64,000 nt of DNA from Urechis unicinctus. Its lineage: Eukaryota; Annelida; Polychaeta; Xenopneusta; Urechidae. Location of the stretch: NCBI GenBank assembly GCA_034190875.2, contig JAXDRA010001021.1, positions 1 through 64,000 of the forward strand, given 5' to 3'. Every line of letters begins with the position of its first letter. The first letter of the stretch is position 1. A program made the position numbers and the translations under genes. Below, piece by piece: positions 36,652-50,926 of this stretch. The notes beneath the pieces are model-generated. The model did not search any database and was not told the DNA's origin. It saw only the letters and a program-made list of their open reading frames with translations.

Positions 36652-38283
36652 ATGGAGTTCGCTACGCTGACATCATCGTCCGCTGTAAATAGAGTTCGCT
36701 ACACTAACATCATCGTCCGTTGTATATACAGTTCACTACTTAGACACCTCAGTCAGCTGTATATGAAGTTCGCAACGCTGACATCATTGTCCGCTGTATA
36801 TAGAGTTTACATTGACATTTCAGTCAGCTGTATATAGAGTACACTACGTTGACATCATCGTCTGCTGTATGCAGAGTTCACTTTATTCACATAATTGTCA
36901 GCCGTATATTGACTACGCTACACTGACATTATAGTCAGCTGTATATAAAGTTCGCTGAATTGACATCATTGTCAGCTGTATATAGAGTTCGCTACACGAA
37001 TATCATCGTCCGCTGTTGATCGAGTTCCCTACACTGACATCATCGTCCGCTGTATATAGAGTACCCTACGTTGATATTTCAGTCAGCTGTATATATAGTT
37101 CGCTACACTGACATCATCGTCCGCTTTATGTAGAGTTCACCACACTGACATCATCGTGTGCTGTATATAGAGTTCACTACGCAGACATCTCAGTCAGCTG
37201 TATATAGATTACACTAGGTTGATATCATCGTCCGCTGTATATAGAGTTCGCTACACTGACATCATCGTGCGCTGTATAAAATGTTCTCTACACTGACATC
37301 ATCGTCCGCTGTATATAAAGTTCACTACATTGACATCTCAGTCAGCGGTATATAAAGTTCGCTACACTAACATCATCGTCCGCTGTTGATCGAGTTCCCT
37401 ACACTGACATCATCGTCCGCTGTATATAGAGTTCGCTACATTGACATTTCAGTAAGCTGTATATGAAGTTCGCTACGCTGACATCATAGTCGGCTTTACA
37501 TAGAGTTCGCTACACTGACATCATCGTCCGCTGTATATAGAGTACACTACGTTGACATTTCAGAAAGCTGTGTATATAAAGTTTGCTACACTGACATCAT
37601 CGTCCGCTGTATATAGATATCACTACATTGACATCTCAGTCAGCTGTATATGAAGTTCGCTACGCTAACATCATCGTCCGCTGTATATAGAGTTCGCTAC
37701 ACTAACATCATCGTCAGCTGTATATAGAGTTCGCTACGCAGATTACATATTCCGCTCTATTTAGAGTTCACTACATTGACACCTCAGTCAGCTGTATATA
37801 AAGTTCGCTACACTAACATCATCGTCCGCTGTTGATCGAGTTCCCTACACTGACATCATCGTCCGCTGTATATAGAGTACCCTACGTTGATATATCAGTC
37901 AGCTGTATATATAGTTCGCTACACTGACATCATCGTCCGCTGTATGTAGAGTTCACCACGCTGACATCATCATGCGCTGTATATAGAGTTCACTACGCAG
38001 CATCTCAGTCAGCTGTATATAGAGTACACTACGTTGACATCATCGTCCGCTGTACATAGAGTTCGTTCTCTACACTGACATCATCGTGCGCTTTATATAA
38101 TGTTCACTACAATGACATCATCGTCCGCTTTATATAGAGTTCACTACATTGACATCTCAGTCAGCGGTATATAAAGTTCGATACACTAAAAATTATCTTC
38201 CCGCTGTTTATAGAGTTCGCTACACTGACATCATCGTCCGCTGTATATAGAGATCACTACATTGACATCTCAGTCAGCTGTAT
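36652..38283 (+). repeat. HOR-V copy 2 (1632 bp)
   Basis: This copy follows copy 1 closely through the TTATTCACATAATTG landmark at 36883. Small gains include GCTGTGTATATAAAG near 37570 and GTTCGTTCTCTACAC near 38061. Some variants already revert to consensus towards the right end. Confidence 0.84.
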
Positions 38284-40490
38284 ATGGAGTTCGCTACTAC
38301 GCTGACATCATCGTCCGCTGTAAATAGAGTTCGCTACACTAACATCATCGTCCGTTGTATATACAGTTCACTACTTAGACACCTCAGTCAGCTGTATATG
38401 AAGTTCGCAACGCTGACATCATTGTCCGCTGTATATAGAGTTTACATTGACATTTCAGTCAGCTGTATATAGAGTACACTACGTTGACATCATCGTCTGC
38501 TGTATGCAGAGTTCACTTTATTCACATAATTGTCAGCCGTATATTGACTTCGCTACACTGACATTATAGTCAGCTGTATATAGAGTTCGCTGAATTGACA
38601 TCATTGTCAGCTGTATATAGAGTTCGCTACACGAACATCATCGTCCGCTGTATATAGAGTTCGCTACACTGACATCATCGTCCGCTGTATATAGAGTACC
38701 CTACGTTGATATTTCAGTCAGCTGTATATATAGTTCGCTACACTGACATCATCGTCCGCTTTATGTAGAGTTCACCACACTGACATCATCGTGTGCTGTA
38801 TATAGAGTTCACTACGCAGACATCTCAGTCAGCTGTATATAGATTACACTAGGTTGATATCATCGTCCGCTGTATATAGAGTTCGCTACACTGACATCAT
38901 CGTGCGCTGTATAAAATGTTCTCTACACTGACATCATCGTCCGCTGTATATAGAGTTCACTACATTGACATCTCAGTCAGCTGTATATAAAGTTCGCTAC
39001 ACTAACATCATCGTCCGCTGTTGATCGAGTTCCCTACACTGACATCATCGTCCTGCTGTATATAGAGTAACCCTACGTTGATATATCAGTCAGCTGTATA
39101 TATAGTTCGCTACACTGACATCATCGTCCGCTTTATGTAGAGTGTACCACACTGACATCATCGTGTGCTGTTTATAGAGTTCACTACGCAGATATCTCAG
39201 TCATCTGTATATACAGTACACTACGTTGACATCATCATCCGCTGTATATAGAGTTCGCTACACTGACATCATTCTGCGCTGTATAAAATGTTCACTACAC
39301 TGACATCATCGTCCGCTGTATATAGAGTTCACTACATTGACATCTCAGTCAGCTGTATATAAAGTTCGCTACGCTGACGTCATCGTCCGCTGTATATAGA
39401 GTTTACATTGACATCTTAGTCAGCTGTATAGAGAGTTCGCTAATCTGTCATCATCGTCCGCTGTATATAGAGTTCACTACATTGACATTTCAGTCAGCTG
39501 TATATAGAGTTCGCTACACTAACATCATCGTCCGCTGTATATAGAGTTTGCATTGACATCTCAGTCAGCTGTATATAGAGTTCGCTACACAGATATCATC
39601 GTCCGCTGTATATAGAGTTTGCTACATTGACATCTCAGTAAGCTGTATATAGAGTTCGCTACACTAACATCATCGTCTGCTGTATGTAGAGTTCGCTATA
39701 CTGACATCATCGTCCGCTGAATATAGAGTTCGCTATATTGACATCTCAGTCCGCTGTGTATAAAGTTCGCTACGCTGACATCATTGTCCTCTGTATATAT
39801 AGAGTTCTCTACATTAACATCTCAGTCGGCTGTATCATATGAAGTTCGCTAGGCTGACATCATAGTCGGCTGTATATAGAGTTCGCTACACTAACATCAT
39901 CGTCCAATCGTCTGTATATAGAGTTCGCTACACAGATATCATCGTCCGCTGTATATAGAGTTCGCTACATTGACATTTCAGTAAGCTGTATATAGAGTTC
40001 GCTTCATTGACATCATCGTCTGCTGTATGTAGAGAGTTCGCTATACTGACATCATCGTCCGCTGAATATAGAGTTCTCTACATTAACATCTCAGTCGGCT
40101 GTATATGAAGTTCGCTAGGCTGACAACATCGTCCGCGTTGTATATAGAGTTTACGTTGACATCTCAGTCAGATGTATAGAGAGTTCGCTTATCTGACATC
40201 ATCTTCCGCTGTATATAGAGTTCACTACATTGACATTTCAGTCAGTTGTATATAGAGTTCGCTACAATGACATCATCGTCCGTTGTATGTAGAGTTCACC
40301 ACGCTGACATCATCATGCGCTGTATATAGAGTTCACTACGCAGCATCTCAGTCAGCTGTATATAGAGTACAAAACGTTGACATCATCGTCCGCTGTACAT
40401 AGAGTTCGCTACACTGACATCATCGTGCGCTTTATATAATGTTCACTACAATGAAATCATCGTCCGCTTTATATAGAGTTCACTACATTA
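38284..40490 (+). repeat. HOR-V copy 3 passing into the left member of the 6.85-kb duplication
   Basis: This stretch starts like HOR-V with a 3-bp gain (GCTACTACGCTG, near 38297). From there it is matched at 45131-47330 with an offset of 6843-6847 bp. Shared private variants include AGAGTGTACCAC (39142 and 45985) and CATTCTGCGC (39271 and 46114). This copy has more short indels than its partner, for example GTCCAATCGTCTG near 39903. Confidence 0.78.
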
Positions 40491-43400
40491 ACATCTCAGT
40501 CAGCTGTATATATAGTTCGCTGAATTGACATCATTGTCAGCTGTATATAGAGTTCGCTACACTAATATCATCGTCCGCTGTATATAGAGTACCCTACGTT
40601 GATCATTTCAGTCAGCTGTATATATAGTTCGCTACACTGACATCATCGTCTGCTTTATGTAGAGTTCACCACACTGACATCATCGTGTGCTGTATATAGA
40701 GTTCACTACGTTGACATCATCGTCCGCTGTATATAGAGTTCGCTACACTGACATCATCGTGCGCTGTATAAAATGTTCACTACACTGACATCATCGTCCG
40801 CTGTATATAGAGTTCACTTCATTGACATCTCAGTCAGCTGTATATAAAGTTTGCTACTCTAATATCATCGTCCGCTGTTGATCGAGTACCCTACACTGAC
40901 ATCATCGTCCGCTGTATATAGAGTACCCTACGTTATTATATCAGTCAGCTGTATATATAGTTCGCTACACTGACATCATCGTCCGCTTATGTAGAGTTTC
41001 ACCACACTGACATCATCGTGTGCTGTTTATAGAGTTCACTACGCAGACACCTCAGTCAGCTGTATAAGAGTACACTACGTTGACATCATCATCCGCTGTA
41101 TATAGAGTTCGCTACACTTGACATCATTCTGCGCTGTATATAAAGTTCACTACACTGACATCATCGTCCGCTGTATATAGAGTTCACTACATTGACATCT
41201 CGTCGCTGTATATAAAGTTCGCTACGCTGACGTCATCGTCCGCTGTATATAGAGTTTACATTGACATCTTAGTCAGCTGTATAGAGAGTTCGCTAATCTG
41301 TCATCATCGTCCGCTGTATATAGAGTTCACTACATTGACATTTCAGTCAGCTGTATATAGAGTTCGCTACACTAACATCATCGTCCGCTGTATATAGAGT
41401 TCACTTACATTGACATCTCAGTCAGCTGTATATAGAGTTCGCTACACTGATATCATCGTCCGCTGTATATAGAGTTTGCTACATTGACATCTCTAAGCTG
41501 TATATAGAGTTCGCTACACTAACATCATCGTCTGCTGTATATAGAGTTCACTATACTGACATCATCGTCCGCTGTATATAGAGTTCGCTATATTGACATC
41601 TCTGTCCGCTGTGTATAAAGTTCGCTACGCTGACATCATTGTCCTCTGTATATAGAGTTCTCTACATTAACATCTCAGTCGGCTGTATATGAAGTTCGCT
41701 AGGCTGACATCATAGTCGGCTGTACATAGAGTTCGCTACATTGACATCATCGTCCGCTGTATATAGAGTTCGCTACACTGATATCATCGTCCGCTGTATA
41801 TAGAGTTCGCTACATTGACATTTCAGTCAGCTGTATATAGAGTTCGCTTCATTAAGATCATCGTCTGCTGTATGTAGAGTTCGCTATACTGACATCATCG
41901 TCCTCTGAATATAGAGTTAGCTAAATTGACATATCAAGTCCGCTGTATATAAAGTTCGCTACGCTGACATCAATTTACGTGTAAAAAAACTGCCCGCTGT
42001 ATATAGAGTTCGCTACACTAACATCATCGTCTGCTGTATGTAGAGTTCGCTATACTGACATCATCGTCCGCTGTATATAGAGTTCACTATATTGACATCT
42101 CAGTCCGCTGTATATAAAGTTCGCTACGCTTGACATCATTGTCCTCTGTATATAGAGTTCACTACATTAACATCTCAGTCGGCTGTATATGAAGTTCGCT
42201 AGGCTGACATCATCGTCCGCTGTATATAGAGTTTACGTTGACATCTCAGTCAGCTGTATAGAGAGTTCGCTTATCTGACATCATCGTCCGCTGTATATAG
42301 AGTTCACTACATTGACATTTCAGTCAGTTGTATATAGAGTTCGCTACAATGACATCATCGTCCGTTGTATGTAGAGTTCACCACGCTGACATCATCATGC
42401 GCTGTATATAGAGTTCACTACGCAGCATCTCAGTCAGCTGTATATAGAGTTACACTACGTTGACATCATCGTCCGCTGTACATAGAGTTCGCTACACTGA
42501 CATCATCGTGCGCTTTATATAATGTTCACTACACTGAAATCATCGTCCGCTTTATATAGAGTTCACTACATTGACATCTCAGTCAGCTGTATATAGAGTT
42601 CGCTGAATTGACATCATCGTCAGCTGTATATAGAGTTCGCTACACTGACATCATCGTCCGCTGTATATAGAGTACCCTACGTTGATATTTCAGTCAGCTG
42701 TATATATAGTTCGCTACACTGACATCATCGTCCGCTTTATATAGAGTTCACCACACTGACACATCATCGTGTGCTGTATATAGAGTTCACTACGCTGACA
42801 TCTCAGTCAGCTGTATATAGATTACACTAGGTTGATATCATCGTCCGCTGTATATAGAGTTCGCTACACTGACATCATCAGTGCGCAGTATAAAATGTTC
42901 ACTACACTGACATCATCGTCCGCTGTATATAGAGTTCACTACATTGACATCTCAGTCAGCTGTATATAAAGTTCGCTACACTAACATCATCGTCCGCTGT
43001 TGATCGAGTTTCCTACACTGACATCATCGTCCGCTGTATATAGAGTACCCTACGTTATTATATCAGTCAGCTGTATATATAGTTCGCTACACTGACATCA
43101 TCGTCCGCTTTATGTAGAGTTCACCACACTGACATCATCGTGTGCTGTATATAGAGTTCACTACGCAGACATCCTCAGTCATCTGTATATAGAGTACACT
43201 ACGTTGACATCATCGTCCGCTGTATATAGAGTTCGCTACACAGACATCATCGTGCGCTGTATATAAAATGTTCACTACACTGACATCATCGTCCGCTTGT
43301 ATATAGAGTTCACTACATTGACATCTCAGTCAGCTGTATATAAAGTTCGCTACGCTGACATCATCGTCCGCTGTATATAGAGTTTACATTGACATCATAG

Positions 43401-45060
43401 TCAGCTGTATAGAGAGTTCGCTAATCTGACATCATCGTCCGCTGTATATAGAGTTCACTACATTGACATTTCAGTCAGCTGTATATAGAGTTCGCTACAC
43501 TAACATCATCGTCCGCTGTATATAGAGTTTCACATTGACATCTCAGTCAGCTGTATATAGAAGTTCGCTACACTGATATCATCGTCCGCTGTATATAGAG
43601 TTTGCTACATTGACATCTCAGTAAGCTGTATATAGAGTTCGCTACACTGACATCATCGTCTGCTGTATGTAGAGTTCGCTATACTGACATCATCGTCCGC
43701 TGTATATAGAGTTCGCTACATTGACATCTCTGTCCGCTGTGTATATAAGTTCGCTACGCTGACATCATTGTCCTCTGTATATAGAGTTCGCTACACTGAC
43801 ATCTCAGTCCGCTGTATATGAAGTTCGCTAGCACTGACATCATAGTCGGCTGTATATAGAGTTCGCTACATTAACATCATCGTCCGCTGTATATATAGAG
43901 TTCGCTACACGAGATATCATCGTCCGCTGTATATAGAGTTCGCTACATTGACATTTCAGTCAGCTGTATATAGAGTTCGCTTACACAGACATCATCGTCT
44001 GCTGTATATAGAGTTCGCTACACTGACATCATCGTCCGCTGTATATAGAGTTCGATACATTGACATCAATCGTCCGCTGTATATATAAAGTTCGCTACGC
44101 TGACACATCAATTTACGCTGTATATAGAGTTCACTACATTTAACATCTCAGTCAGCTGCATATTAAGTTCGCTACGCTGACATCATCGTCCGCTGTATAT
44201 AGAGTTTACGTTGACATCTCAGTCAGCTGTATAGAGAGTTCGCTAATCTGACATTTCATCGTCCGCTGTATATAGAGTTCACTACATGACATTTCAGTCA
44301 GTTGTATATAGAGTTCGCTACAATGACATCATCGTCCGCTGTATGTAGAGTTCGCTACGCTGACATCATCATGCGCTGTATATAGAGTTCACTACGTTGA
44401 CATCTCAGTCAGCTGTATATAGAGTTACAAAACGTTGACATCATCGTCCGCTGTATATAGAGTTCGCTACACTGACATCATCGTGGCGCTGTATATAATG
44501 TTCACTACAATGACATCATCGTCCGCTGTATATAGAGTTTCACTACATTGACATCATCAGTCAGCTGTATATAGAGTTCGCTACACTGACATCATCAGTC
44601 CGCTGTATATAGAGTTCGCTACATTGACATCATCGTACGCTGTATATAGAGTTCACTACACTGACATTTCAGAAAGCTGTATATAGAGTTTGCTACACTG
44701 ACATCATCGTCCGCTGTACATAGAGATCACTACATTGACATCTCAGTCAGCTGTATATGGAGTTTCGCTACGCTGACATCATCGTCCGCTGTAAATAGAG
44801 TTTCGCTACACTGACATCATCTTGTTCCGCTGTATATAGAGTCACTACATTGACATCTCAGTCAGCTGTATATAGAGTTACAAAACGCTGACATCATCGT
44901 CCGCTGTATTATAGAGTTTCTCTACACTGACATTTCGTGCGCTGTATATAGAGTTCACTACACTGAATCATCGTCCGCTTGTATATAGAGTTCGCTACAC
45001 TGACATCATCGTCGCGGTATATAGTGAGATACACTAAAATGACATTTCCCGCTGTTTATA
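40491..45060 (+). repeat. Phase-broken satellite block 5, including a degraded copy of 47.3-49.4 kb
   Basis: Up to about 42.5 kb the order of variants parallels 47.3-49.4 kb at an offset of about 6870 bp (CATTCTGCGC at 41126 and 47996). Many short indels are added and diagnostic variants are lost. From about 43 kb the block becomes mostly consensus-like with frequent slips. It contains the only seven-A run I noticed (41983-41989). Confidence 0.75.
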
Positions 45061-47245
45061 AGTTCGCTACACTGACATCATCGTCCACTGTATATAGAGA
45101 TCACTACATTGACATCTCAGTCAGCTGTATATGGAGTTCGCTACGCTGACATCATCGTCCGCTGTAAATAGAGTTCGCTACACTAACATCATCGTCCGTT
45201 GTATATACAGTTCACTACTTAGACACCTCAGTCAGCTGTATATGAAGTTCGCAACGCTGACATCATTGTCCGCTGTATATAGAGTTTACATTGACATTTC
45301 AGTCAGCTGTATATAGAGTACACTACGTTGACATCATCGTCTGCTGTATGCAGAGTTCACTTTATTCACATAATTGTCAGCCGTATATTGACTACGCTAC
45401 ACTGACATTATAGTCAGCTGTATATAAAGTTCGCTGAATTGACATCATTGTCAGCTGTATATAGAGTTCGCTACACGAAATATCATCGTCCGCTGTTGAT
45501 CGAGTTCCCTACACTGACATCATCGTCCGCTGTATATAGAGTACCCTACGTTGATATTTCAGTCAGCTGTATATATAGTTCGCTACACTGACATCATCGT
45601 CCGCTTTATGTAGAGTTCACCACACTGACATCATCGTGTGCTGTATATAGAGTTCACTACGCAGACATCTCAGTCAGCTGTATATAGATTACACTAGGTT
45701 GATATCATCGTCCGCTGTATATAGAGTTCGCTACACTGACATCATCGTGCGCTGTATAAAATGTTCTCTACACTGACATCATCGTCCGCTGTATATAAAG
45801 TTCACTACATTGACATCTCAGTCAGCTGTATATAAAGTTCGCTACACTAACATCATCGTCCGCTGTTGATCGAGTTCCCTACACTGACATCATCGTCTGC
45901 TGTATATATAGTACCCTACGTTGATATATCAGTCAGCTGTATATATAGTTCGCTACACTGACATCATCGTCCGCTTTATGTAGAGTGTACCACACTGACA
46001 TCATCGTGTGCTGTTTATAGAGTTCACTACGCAGATATCTCAGTCATCTGTATATACAGTACACTACGTTGACATCATCATCCGCTGTATATAGAGTTCG
46101 CTACACTGACATCATTCTGCGCTGTATAAAATGTTCACTACACTGACATCATCGTCCGCTGTATATAGAGTTCACTACATTGACATCTCAGTCAGCTGTA
46201 TATAAAGTTCGCTACGCTGACGTCATCGTCCGCTGTATATAGAGTTTACATTGACATCTTAGTCAGCTGTATAGAGAGTTCGCTAATCTGTCATCATCGT
46301 CCGCTGTATATAGAGTTCACTACATTGACATTTCAGTCAGCTGTATATAGAGTTCGCTACACTAACATCATCGTCCGCTGTATATAGAGTTTGCATTACA
46401 TTGACATCTCAGTCAGCTGTATATAGAGTTCGCTACACAGATATCATCGTCCGCTGTATATAGAGTTTGCTACATTGACATCTCAGTAAGCTGTATATAG
46501 AGTTCGCTACACTAACATCATCGTCTGCTGTATGTAGAGTTCGCTATACTGACATCATCGTCCGCTGAATATAGAGTTCGCTATATTGACATCTCAGTCC
46601 GCTGTGTTATATAAGTTCGCTACTGACATCATTGTCCTCTGTATATAGAGTTCTCTACATTAACATCTCAGTCGGCTGTATATGAAGTTCGCTAGGCTGA
46701 CATCATAGTCGGCTGTACATAGAGTTCGCTACACTAACATCATCGTCCGCTGTATATAGAGTTCGCTACACAGATATCATCGTCCGCTGTATATAGAGTT
46801 CGCTACATTGACATTTCAGTAAGCTGTATATAGAGTTCGCTTCATTAAGATCATCGTCTGCTGTATGTAGAGTTCGCTATACTGACATCATCGTCCGCTG
46901 AATATAGAGTTCTCTACATTAACATCTCAGTCGGCTGTATATGAAGTTCGCTAGGCTGACAACATCGTCCGCTGTATATAGAGTTTACGTTGACATCTCA
47001 GTCAGATGTATAGAGAGTTCGCTTATCTGACATCATCTTCCGCTGTATATAGAGTTCACTACATTGACATTTCAGTCAGTTGTATATAGAGTTCGCTACA
47101 ATGACATCATCGTCCGTTGTATGTAGAGTTCACCACGCTGACATCATCATGCGCTGTATATAGAGTTCACTACGCAGCATCTCAGTCAGCTGTATATAGA
47201 GTACAAAACGTTGACATCATCGTCCGCTGTACATAGAGTTCGCTA
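45061..47245 (+). repeat. Right member of the 6.85-kb duplication, clean
   Basis: This is a clean copy of the 38284-40490 material, with TTATTCACATAATTG at 45362, AGAGTGTACCAC at 45985 and CATTCTGCGC at 46114. A 1-bp gain (CACGAAATATC) lies near 45478, and GTTTGCATTACATTG near 46390 is an unphased monomer. Confidence 0.8.
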
Positions 47246-49344
47246 CACTGACATCATCGTGCGCTTTATATAATGTTCACTACAATGAAATCATCGTCCG
47301 CTTTATATAGAGTTCACTACATTAACATCTCAGTCAGCTGTATATATAGTTCGCTGAATTGACATCATTGTCAGCTGTATATAGAGTTCGCTACACTAAT
47401 ATCATCGTCCGCTGTATATAGAGTACCCTACGTTGATATTTCAGTCAGCTGTATATATAGTTCGCTACACTGACATCATCGTCCGCTTTATGTAGAGTTC
47501 ACCACACTGACATCATCGTGTGCTGTATATAGAGTTCACTACGCAGACATCTCAGTCAGCTGTATATAGATTACACTAGGTTGATATCATCGTCCGCTGT
47601 ATATAGAGTTCGCTACACTGACATCATCGTGCGCAGTATAAAATGTTCACTACACTGACATCATCGTCCGCTGTATATAGAGTTCACTACATTGACATCT
47701 CAGTCAGCTGTATATAAAGTTCGCTACACTAACATCATCGTCCGCTGTTGATCGAGTTTCCTACACTGACATCATCGTCCGCTGTATATAGAGTACCCTA
47801 CGTTATTATATCAGTCAGCTGTATATATAGTTCGCTACACTGACATCATCGTCCGCTTTATGTAGAGTTCACCACACTGACATCATCGTGTGCTGTTTAT
47901 AGAGTTCACTACGCAGACACCTCAGTCATCTGTATAATGAGTACACTACGTTGACATCATCATCCGCTGTATATAGAGTTCGCTACACAGACATCATTCT
48001 GCGCTGTATAAAATGTTCACTACACTGACATCATCGTCCGCTGTATATAGAGTTCACTACATTGACATCTCAGTCAGCTGTATATAAAGTTCGCTACGCT
48101 GACGTCATCGTCCGCTGTATATAGAGTTTACATTGACATCTTAGTCAGCTGTATAGAGAGTTCGCTAATCTGTCATCATCGTCCGCTGTATATAGAGTTC
48201 ACTACATTGACATTTCAGTCAGCTGTATATAGAGCTCGCTACACTAACATCATCGTCCGCTGTATATAGAGTTTACATTGACATCTCAGTCAGCTGTATA
48301 TAGAGTTCGCTACACTGATATCATCGTCCGCTGTATATAGAGTTTGCTACATTGACATCTCAGTAAGCTGTATATAGAGTTCGCTACACTAACATCATCG
48401 TCTGCTGTATGTAGAGTTCGCTATACTGACATCATCGTCCGCTGAATATAGAGTTCGCTATATTGACATCTCTGTCCGCTGTGTATAAAGTTCGCTACGC
48501 TGACATCATTGTCCTCTGCATATAGAGTTCTCTACATTAACATCTCAGTCGGCTGTATATGAAGTTCGCTAGGCTGACATCATAGTCGGCTGTACATAGA
48601 GTTCGCTACATTAACATCATCGTCCGCTGTATATAGAGTTCGCTACACAGATATCATCGTCCGCTGTATATAGAGTTCGCTACATTGACATTTCAGTAAG
48701 CTGTATATAGAGTTCGCTTCATTAAGATCATCGTCTGCTGTATGTAGAGTTCGCTATACTGACATCATCGTCCTCTGAATATAGAGTTAGATAAATTGAC
48801 ATATCAATCCGCTGTATATAAAGTTCGCTACGCTGACATCAATTTACGCTGTATATAGAGTTCGCTACACTAACATCATCGTCTGCTGTATGTAGAGTTC
48901 GCTATACTGACATCATCGTCCGCTGAATATAGAGTTCGCTATATTGACATCTCAGTCCGCTGTGTATAAAGTTCGCTACGCTGACATCATTGTCCTCTGT
49001 ATATAGAGTTCTCTACATTAACATCTCAGTCGGCTGTATATGAAGTTCGCTAGGCTGACAACATCGTCCGCTGTATATAGAGTTTACGTTGACATCTCAG
49101 TCAGATGTATAGAGAGTTCGCTTATCTGACATCATCTTCCGCTGTATATAGAGTTCACTACATTGACATTTCAGTCAGTTGTATATAGAGTTCGCTACAA
49201 TGACATCATCGTCCGTTGTATGTAGAGTTCACCACGCTGACATCATCATGCGCTGTATATAGAGTTCACTACGCAGCATCTCAGTCAGCTGTATATAGAG
49301 TACAAAACGTTGACATCATCGTCCGCTGTACATAGAGTTCGCTA
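47246..49344 (+). repeat. HOR-VI copy 1 (about 2100 bp)
   Basis: ACAATGAAAT lies at 47282 and again at 49381. This copy contains a 370-bp segment (10 monomers, starting near 47760 with GTTGATCGAGTTTCC) and a 148-bp segment (4 monomers, near 48850-49000), both absent from copy 2. A GAGCTC variant at 48232 recurs only at 49962. Confidence 0.82.
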
Positions 49345-50926
49345 CACTGACATCATCGTGCGCTTTATATAATGTTCACTACAATGAAATCATCGTCCGC
49401 TTTATATAGAGTTCACTACATTAACATCTCAGTCAGCTGTATATATAGTTCGCTGAATTGACATCATTGTCAGCTGTATATAGAGTTCGCTACACTAATA
49501 TCATCGTCCGCTGTATATAGAGTACCCTACGTTGATATTTCAGTCAGCTGTATATATAGTTCGCTACACTGACATCATCGTCCGCTTTATGTAGAGTTTC
49601 ACCACACTGACATCATCGTGTGCTGTATATAGAGTTCACTACGCAGACATCTCAGTCAGCTGTATATAGATTACACTAGGTTGATATCATCGTCCGCTGT
49701 ATATAGAGTTCGCTACACTGACATCATCGTGCGCAGTATAAAATGTTCACTACACTGACATCATCGTCCGCTGTATATAGAGTTCACTACATTGACATCT
49801 CAGTCAGCTGTATATAAAGTTCGCTACGCTGACGTCATCGTCCGCTGTATATAGAGTTTACATTGACATCTTAGTCAGCTGTATAGAGAGTTCGCTAATC
49901 TGTCATCATCGTCCGCTGTATATAGAGTTCACTACATTGACATTTCAGTCAGCTGTATATAGAGCTCGCTACACTAACATCATCGTCCGCTGTATATAGA
50001 GTTTACATTGACATCTCAGTCAGCTGTATATAGAGTTCGCTACACTGATATCATCGTCCGCTGTATATAGAGTTTGCTACATTGACATCTCAGTAAGCTG
50101 TATATAGAGTTCGCTACACTAACATCATCGTCTGCTGTATGTAGAGTTCGCTATACTGACATCATCGTCCGCTGAATATAGAGTTCGCTATATTGACATC
50201 TCTGTCCGCTGTGTATAAAGTTCGCTACGCTGACATCATTGTCCTCTGTATATAGAGTTCTCTACATTAACATCTCAGTCGGCTGTATATGAAGTTCGCT
50301 AGGCTGACATCATAGTCGGCTGTACATAGAGTTCGCTACATTAACATCATCGTCCGCTGTATATAGAGTTCGCTACACAGATATCATCGTCCGCTGTATA
50401 TAGAGTTCGCTACATTGACATTTCAGTAAGCTGTATATAGAGTTCGCTTCATTAAGATCATCGTCTGCTGTATGTAGAGTTCGCTATACTGACATCATCG
50501 TCCTCTGAATATAGAGTTAGATAAATTGACATATCAATCCGCTGTATATAAAGTTCGCTACGCTGACATCAATTTACGCTGTATATAGAGTTCTCTACAT
50601 TAACATCTCAGTCGGCTGCATATTAAGTTCGCTACGCTGACAACATCGTCCGCTGTATATAGAGTTTACGTTGATATCTCAGTCAGATGTATAGAGAGTT
50701 CGCTAATCTGACATCATCTTCCGCTGTATATAGAGTTCACTACATTGACATTTCAGTCAGTTGTATATAGAGTTCGCTACAATGACATCATCGTCCGTTG
50801 TATGTAGAGTTCGCCACGCTGACATCATCATGCGCTGTATATAGAGTTCACTACGCAGCATCTCAGTCAGCTGTATATAGAGTACAAAACGTTGACATCA
50901 TCGTCCGCTGTACATTGAGTTCGCTA
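49345..50926 (+). repeat. HOR-VI copy 2 (about 1582 bp)
   Basis: This is the same unit as copy 1 without the 370- and 148-bp segments. GAGCTC (49962) and GTTAGATAAATT (50516) both lie exactly 1730 bp after their copy-1 partners. 1730 = 44 x 37 + 3 x 34. Confidence 0.82.
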
